This document shows positions 29,959 through 34,770 of a DNA stretch of 34,770 nt, in pieces; position 1 is the first letter of the stretch; each line of letters begins with the position of its first letter. The stretch comes from a virus. A program made the translations under genes and the position numbers. A model generated the notes under the pieces. The model made no database searches and was not told the DNA's origin. It saw nothing but the letters and a program-made list of their open reading frames with translations. The stretch is taken from positions 1-34,770 of the IMG/VR virus record IMGVR_UViG_3300002230_000025. One strand, 5' to 3'.

Positions 29959-32211
29959 ATGGCATTAGATGATATAACAAAAAGCCCAGCGCCTTATCAA
30001 ACCTTAGTGCTTCCTCAAGACACACAGGAAGAAGAAGAAGTTGTCTCCCTTGCTAGTGGCTTTGATAACGAAGTAGACCCCTTTGCAATTGAACAGCCTG
30101 TAGCCCCTGTAGCCCCTGTAGCCCCTGTAGAACCTGTAGAACTAGACTCTTCTCTCTACGGTGAACAAGCGCGTCCTTTTGTAGACACAGTAGCAATGAA
30201 CGAACGACTAGCAGCCGAAGACCCAGCAGCGATAATGGCGCGCATCAACGCCTCTCTGGGATACGACTTAGGCAGTACTGACACCATTGTTCCCAACTTA
30301 GACCCTGCAAAGATAACTGCTTACGCAATGGACGTACAACGCCCAAAACTTTTACAGGATATTAACTTATCTCGCGATTCTTTTACTGACGAAGAGTTTA
30401 CAGACAACACTAAATTTTGGGACATTTATACCCCCAAAGAAGCAGAGTTTAAGCAAGGCCAACGAGACGCTCTAACAGATTTGTATTCAACAGACATCGA
30501 ACAGTTTTCTAAAGTATATGATAATCTTGATATTAACTCTCAGCTTAACTTTGTAGAAGGACAATACTCACAGGGAACTATAGACAAGACTACGTATCTT
30601 GAGCAAGCCGCTGGTCTTCTTTATGCAGACGATGCTAGACGAAGCGCCCCCGGCGCAGAGCCATCCAAGAACTACTTTATTAAAGAAGACATTCTTTATG
30701 AAGTTCCTTCTACGTTTGCGGATGACCCTAGCGGTTTCTACGCTAGAGAAGTTATCTTGTTTGATGACCAAAAGTTAAGCGGTACTAGCAACGACTCACG
30801 GTTAAACGAAGAACAGCTCTTTAAACGTGCAATAGGTCAGACTAACTACGATAGTGCAGACTCTGAGTCTAAGTGGGTGGCTGCTCGTGATAATATTTTA
30901 AAGCCTATGGCCAGAATAGGTTTAGCAATAGCCACGGGGAGTTCGTCAGAGCAACTTATTTCTGCTATTAAATTGGTTTCTGGTGAGACACTACACGCTT
31001 CAGACTATGCGTCTTTAGCTCTGGGTGGCATGGAGATGGCTAACATAATAAAGGCACCTGTAGACGCGGCTACGGCAGCGCAGGCTGGTACAGACGCAAT
31101 GAATGCAGTTAATGTCGCGGGCACTGGTAATGCTATAGCCGCAGGAAACGCCGCTCAAGCAGCAGCATCCGCAGGAACAGGTGTCTTAGGTCTTGGTTAT
31201 AATGCATCAAAAGCTTTAATAACAGGGGTAGTTACAGGAGACCCTGTAGAAGCTATTGCTCTTGCTTATGGGCCTGCGATTGTTAAAAAAGCCGTAGGTA
31301 AGCTTGGTGTTGGGGATGCCTTAAACACTTGGGCAAGTGATAATAATATAAACGCTGACGACTTGAACGCGGGAATTAGTAAGACTATAAAATCTCTTGC
31401 TAAAGGCGATGATATAGAAGACGCTCTGCTAAAAGGTGTAGGTAAATACATAACGGAAGGAGGAACTATTCTTCCCGATGCTGTTGAGGATGCTTTGAAA
31501 ACAGCAGGTAAGCAAGTAGCTGATTTAGTATCACCAGTTACAGACGTTTTATCTGTACTTAACAAGAACCTCATTAAACCAGTTGCTTCAGAAGTAGGGG
31601 ATGTTCTCTCAGCCGTAGATACCGAAACTAGAGGCTTGTTGTCAGCAGTAGACGATAAAGTGCTACAGCCTCTTACGCGTCCTGTTGGAGATGTCCTATC
31701 AACGGCAGACACAGCAGCTAGAGAAGGTTTATCAGCTTTTGACGATGCAGTACTTAACCCTGTTGGAGACGTAGTTGAGGACGTAGGTCAAGCAGTAGGA
31801 GACGTAGCTGAGGACGTAGGTCAAGCGGTAGGAGACGCGCTGTCAGAAGCTGAAACAGCAGTTAGACAGATTATTGGAGATATAGACTTACCAGACTCAG
31901 ACTTACCTGATATAGACTTGCCTGATATAGACTTACCTGATATAGACTTACCTGATATAGACTTACCTGATATAGACTTAAACATACCACAGGTAACTAG
32001 TGCTCCGTCTCCTACTCGTACTACAGGTGGTTTATTTGACGTATCTCAGTTTGAACATGAGGAGGGTATTAGTTTAGTAGGTAACCTGCTTACAGGTCTT
32101 ACAGAACAAGACGCTAAGAAGTTAAGTAAAAAACAATACCAAGAACCCAAAGAAGAAATGGTAGACATACTGTCAGACCCCTTTGCTAATATTTTTAACT
32201 ACAAGGTATAA
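29959..32211 (+). CDS. Large repeat-rich virion protein, 750 aa
   Basis: No catalytic domain recognised. Features in order: an acidic N-terminus with VAP/VEP triplet repeats (about residues 46-61); a long helical region; an Ala/Gly-rich and hydrophobic middle (about 360-440); a repetitive segment of units like PVGDVLSAVDT...GLSAVDD (about 515-615); then seven DIDLP-type pentapeptides (641-675) and a basic/acidic tail. The late position before the tail tubular genes suggests a structural or ejection protein, possibly membrane-active; inferred. The start is 4 bases after the holin candidate stop, with GAGGAAG as ribosome binding site. Confidence 0.6.
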   Translation: MALDDITKSPAPYQTLVLPQDTQEEEEVVSLASGFDNEVDPFAIEQPVAPVAPVAPVEPVELDSSLYGEQARPFVDTVAMNERLAAEDPAAIMARINASLGYDLGSTDTIVPNLDPAKITAYAMDVQRPKLLQDINLSRDSFTDEEFTDNTKFWDIYTPKEAEFKQGQRDALTDLYSTDIEQFSKVYDNLDINSQLNFVEGQYSQGTIDKTTYLEQAAGLLYADDARRSAPGAEPSKNYFIKEDILYEVPSTFADDPSGFYAREVILFDDQKLSGTSNDSRLNEEQLFKRAIGQTNYDSADSESKWVAARDNILKPMARIGLAIATGSSSEQLISAIKLVSGETLHASDYASLALGGMEMANIIKAPVDAATAAQAGTDAMNAVNVAGTGNAIAAGNAAQAAASAGTGVLGLGYNASKALITGVVTGDPVEAIALAYGPAIVKKAVGKLGVGDALNTWASDNNINADDLNAGISKTIKSLAKGDDIEDALLKGVGKYITEGGTILPDAVEDALKTAGKQVADLVSPVTDVLSVLNKNLIKPVASEVGDVLSAVDTETRGLLSAVDDKVLQPLTRPVGDVLSTADTAAREGLSAFDDAVLNPVGDVVEDVGQAVGDVAEDVGQAVGDALSEAETAVRQIIGDIDLPDSDLPDIDLPDIDLPDIDLPDIDLPDIDLNIPQVTSAPSPTRTTGGLFDVSQFEHEEGISLVGNLLTGLTEQDAKKLSKKQYQEPKEEMVDILSDPFANIFNYKV
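31879..31983 (+). repeat. Seven tandem 15-bp units coding Asp-Ile-Asp-Leu-Pro
   Basis: Units of the form GATATAGACTTACCT; the middle four are nearly identical, the second reads DSDLP and the last DIDLN. Short near-identical repeats suggest recent slippage and a rod-like or linker segment. Confidence 0.95.
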
Positions 32212-32217
32212 AATTCA

Positions 32218-32865
32218 ATGACATACTTAGAAGCTGTAAACAGAGTTCTTATACGCTTGAGAGAAGAAGAGGTGACTACGGTTAACCAGAACCCTTACTC
32301 TAAGCTTATAGGAACTTTTGTAAATGACGCTAAACGTATGGTGGAGGATGCTTGGGATTGGTCTTCGTTAAGAACCACTATTACAGTCACTACACAAGCT
32401 GACGTTTTTTCTTACAACTTAATTGGAGCTAACTCTTCTTTTAAAACCTTGAACGTGTTGAATGACACTAAAAACTGTTTTATGGAGCATATTCCTGCTT
32501 TTGAAATGAGTAACCAATACCTTATTCAGCCTGTTGTAGAAGGGTCTCCTACTCAGTACACTTGGAACGGCTTTACTGCCGAAGGCAACGCTATTGTAGA
32601 TGTCTACCCTAAGCCTAACTCTGTAGAGTACTTACGCTTTAACCTTGTTCAACGTAGAGATGAATACACTAACGATTCTGATGTGTTCTACGTACCTACT
32701 CAGGCTGTTATTCAGCTTGCACAGGGCTTTGCAATGGAAGAGAGAGGAGAGACAGGCGGCCAGTCAAGCGGAGCCATGATACAGTTAGGACGTTCTACGT
32801 TGGCTGACGCTATCGCCTTTGATGTTGCAAGGTTTCCTACTGAGTTAATCTGGAGGGATGTGTAA
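32218..32865 (+). CDS. Tail tubular protein A-like (adaptor), 215 aa
   Basis: Resembles T7 gp11-type head-tail adaptors: an N-terminal helix starting YLEAVNRVLIRL, FVNDAKRMVEDAWDWSSLR (the DAxxEV-DWxxLR pattern near residue 40-55), a central beta region with AIVDVYPKP, and a C-terminal helix. It joins the portal to the tail tube. Its stop overlaps the start of the tubular B-like gene by one base. Confidence 0.85.
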   Translation: MTYLEAVNRVLIRLREEEVTTVNQNPYSKLIGTFVNDAKRMVEDAWDWSSLRTTITVTTQADVFSYNLIGANSSFKTLNVLNDTKNCFMEHIPAFEMSNQYLIQPVVEGSPTQYTWNGFTAEGNAIVDVYPKPNSVEYLRFNLVQRRDEYTNDSDVFYVPTQAVIQLAQGFAMEERGETGGQSSGAMIQLGRSTLADAIAFDVARFPTELIWRDV

Positions 32866-34460
32866 TGGCTCAACAGCTACAGAATCTTGCAATCTCTGCT
32901 CCTGCTTTTGCAGGTCTTAACACTGAAGACTCTCCTGTGTCTTTAAGCGCAGCTTTTGCTGATGTTGCAGAGAACTGTGTAATTGACCAAAGAGGCCGTA
33001 TTGGAGCTAGGAAAGGCTGGAGTGCTGTTGCTGGTAACGGAGCAGCAGTCTTAGGTACTAGTGCAGGTATTGAGCACATACAAGAGTTTATTGCGTATGA
33101 CGGAACAGTAACTGTTTTCTCTATGGGCAACCTAAAGATATACAGAGGAACTTCAACTCTTGTTGAGATAGCCTTTCCGACGAGTTACTCTTGTAGTGCT
33201 AATAAATGGAAGACTGCTTCTTTTGATAACAATGTTTACTTCTTTCAGGCTGGACATGCTCCTCTCAAGTACGTAGCTGGAGCCTCTGCTTTAGTGCTCG
33301 TCCCTGACTCTGGAAGCACCGCTCCTCCACAAGGAGACGAAGTACTGGCTGGCTTTGGTCGTCTATGGGTTACATCTGTTGCAAACCAAGACTACAAGAT
33401 TTATGGTAGTGCTCTCCTTGATGGAGACACTTGGCATGGCTCAGGTAACTCGTGGTTAACTTTAGATTTAACTAACGTCTGGCCACAAGGGTATGACTCT
33501 GTAGTTGCACTCGCTGAACACAACGGATACTTAGTTGTCTTTGGTAAGCGTTCTATTATCTTATATCAAGACGTTGTAGGAGCACAGGGCGGGGATTTAA
33601 CTGCTACCACTGCTGACACAATTAGACTGTACGACACCATTGAAGGTGTTGGTTGTATTGCTAGAGATTCTGTACAGTCAACTGGTAATGACTTGCTGTT
33701 CTTATCTAATCGAGGCGTGATGTCTCTTGGTCGTCTTATACAAGAAAAAGCTATTCCACTTAATGATATTAGTAAGAATGTACGCACAGACCTTATGGAG
33801 CTTGTTGCCTTTGAATTTGCTGCGGGTGACGGTAAAGCAATTAAAAGTGCTTACAGTGCTAAACATGCGTTCTATATATTAACACTTCCAGAATCAGACG
33901 TTGTTTATTGTTTTGATGTGCGCAGACCCTTAGAGGATGGTTCTTTTAGAGCTACTACTTGGAGAGGTTTAACACCTTTAGCCTTGTCAGTGTTTGCTGA
34001 CGATGAGCTAATGATGGGCTTAGCTAAAGACGGCTCTGCTCAACCAGCCTTAGTAAAGTATGGTACATATAACGATGGGGATGCGTCTTACGACATGAAG
34101 TACTTTAGTCACCCTCAAAACTTTGGTAACCCTACTAACTTAAAATTCCTTAAAAAGATGAATGTTACCATTATTGGAGGGGCAGGCGCAAACGCTATAC
34201 TTAACTGGGGGTACGATTACTCCAATAACTTCACTAAACAAGCTATTACCTTAGCGGCATCAACGGATGACGCAGAGTTTAATGAAGCAGAGTTCAACAC
34301 CACAGCAGAGTACACAGGAGGCACCACTGTTAATGAACCTTCTCTAAATACTTCAGGCTCTGGTGTAGAAGTAACTGTAGGTCTTGAATCAACAATTAAC
34401 GGCACTGCTTTTTCTATTCAAAAAATTGACATACACGCTCTATTGGGGAGATTTATCTAA
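32865..34460 (+). CDS. Tail tubular protein B-like (tail nozzle), 531 aa
   Basis: Starts MAQQLQNLAISAPAFAGLN, with SAAFADVAENCVIDQRGRIG and ARKGWSA following, the usual opening of podovirus tail tubular B/stabilisation proteins. The rest is a beta-rich, probably propeller-like region with NGYLVVFGKRSIILY and LLFLSNRGVMSLGR, then a second beta domain. It is shorter than T7 gp12 (794 aa). The fibre gene starts directly after its TAA. Confidence 0.85.
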   Translation: MAQQLQNLAISAPAFAGLNTEDSPVSLSAAFADVAENCVIDQRGRIGARKGWSAVAGNGAAVLGTSAGIEHIQEFIAYDGTVTVFSMGNLKIYRGTSTLVEIAFPTSYSCSANKWKTASFDNNVYFFQAGHAPLKYVAGASALVLVPDSGSTAPPQGDEVLAGFGRLWVTSVANQDYKIYGSALLDGDTWHGSGNSWLTLDLTNVWPQGYDSVVALAEHNGYLVVFGKRSIILYQDVVGAQGGDLTATTADTIRLYDTIEGVGCIARDSVQSTGNDLLFLSNRGVMSLGRLIQEKAIPLNDISKNVRTDLMELVAFEFAAGDGKAIKSAYSAKHAFYILTLPESDVVYCFDVRRPLEDGSFRATTWRGLTPLALSVFADDELMMGLAKDGSAQPALVKYGTYNDGDASYDMKYFSHPQNFGNPTNLKFLKKMNVTIIGGAGANAILNWGYDYSNNFTKQAITLAASTDDAEFNEAEFNTTAEYTGGTTVNEPSLNTSGSGVEVTVGLESTINGTAFSIQKIDIHALLGRFI

Positions 34461-34770
34461 ATGACTGCATATAACGTAACCACTAATTTTGGTTCTAAAG
34501 ACGACCTAGCGTCAGGAAATACCGCTAAAAAAATTAAAGGCTCAGAGTTCACTACTGAGTTTAATAACATTGCTACAGGAGTAAACAGTAAGGCCGACAC
34601 GACTACTGTAAACACTACTACAGCAACAGCTAACGCTGCTCTTCCTAAAGCTGGTGGAACCATGTCGGGTGCAATAGCAATGGGAACCTCCAAGATTACT
34701 GGAGCAGGAAACCCAACTGATGCTCAGGACGTAGCTACAAAAGCTTACGTTGACACTAGCTCTGGCGCTG
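34461..34770 (+). CDS. Tail fibre-like protein, N-terminal part (continues at base 3)
   Basis: The ATG directly follows the TAA of the tail tubular B-like gene (34458-34460). The window cuts the gene after about 103 codons, and the rest is found at 3-689 because the ends repeat. The N-terminus (MTAYNVTTNFGSKDDLASGN) probably docks the fibre to the tail, by analogy with podovirus fibres; this is inference. It is followed by a fibre repeat of the ALPKAGGTMSGAI type. Confidence 0.75.
   Translation, partial: MTAYNVTTNFGSKDDLASGNTAKKIKGSEFTTEFNNIATGVNSKADTTTVNTTTATANAALPKAGGTMSGAIAMGTSKITGAGNPTDAQDVATKAYVDTSSGA
34510..34770. repeat. Terminal direct repeat, right copy
   Basis: Exact copy of positions 1-261. 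It contains codons 17 onward of the fibre gene that starts at 34461. Joining this copy to the left one restores a continuous reading frame that ends at 689. Confidence 0.95.

Noticed and set aside
31266-31712. 148-codon minus-strand frame
   Set aside because: Antisense shadow of the 750-aa virion protein repeats.
31879-31983. CRISPR-like array
   Set aside because: Fifteen-base contiguous units without spacers, in frame in a coding gene.
1-34770. tRNA genes, integrase, attachment site, RNA polymerase
   Set aside because: Looked for by eye and not found; absence by eye is not proof, a dedicated scan would settle it.

Overview
The window is one unit length of a virulent, short-tailed (podovirus-like) phage genome. 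Positions 1-261 are repeated exactly at 34510-34770, so the unit is 34,509 bp. The tail-fibre gene cut at the left edge starts at 34461 and reads through the junction, so the molecule behaves as a circle or as a circularly permuted contig. The replication genes resemble T7 (family A polymerase, primase-helicase, endonuclease I, short SSB with an acidic tail). No RNA polymerase, integrase, repressor cassette or tRNA gene was found. A cobalamin-dependent ribonucleotide reductase, a MazG-like enzyme and this gene order recall marine podoviruses such as SIO1 and VpV262. The host is probably a marine proteobacterium; that is inference from gene content only.

Layout. A leftward early/replication arm runs from 18110 down to 5394. 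It opens with small unknown genes (18110-14285), including a gp88-like protein, two helix-turn-helix candidates, two tiny membrane proteins and a MazG-like protein. The replication block follows (14160-8059): SSB, primase-helicase, an HNH-AP2 homing-type endonuclease, DNA polymerase, two further nuclease-like genes and endonuclease I. It ends with a DUF3310 protein, a 44-aa lysine-rich protein and NrdJ. A hairpin terminator sits at 5264-5282 between the converging arms.

The rightward late arm starts at 19083 and runs through the junction to 5248. In order it holds a probable small terminase subunit, an M15 peptidase (endolysin), the large terminase, portal, small basic and coiled-coil proteins, a zinc-ribbon protein, scaffold, major capsid protein (followed by a UUCG-loop terminator), a collagen-like fibre, a discoidin-like protein, a tail-assembly chaperone-like protein, a lipoprotein and membrane/holin cassette, a large repeat-rich virion protein, tail tubular A-like and B-like proteins, a second fibre and three large probable internal virion (ejection) proteins.

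Control. The two arms diverge from a gene-free 957-bp region (18126-19082) containing repeats and a near-perfect sigma70 promoter. Three promoters with a TATAAT -10 and exactly 17-bp spacing (18937, 23627, 29546) fit a phage that relies on host RNA polymerase. A palindrome-rich 21-bp motif occurs at 18889 and 19043 (before the late arm) and at 14206 (before SSB). It is the best candidate here for an undescribed regulatory element linking the two arms.
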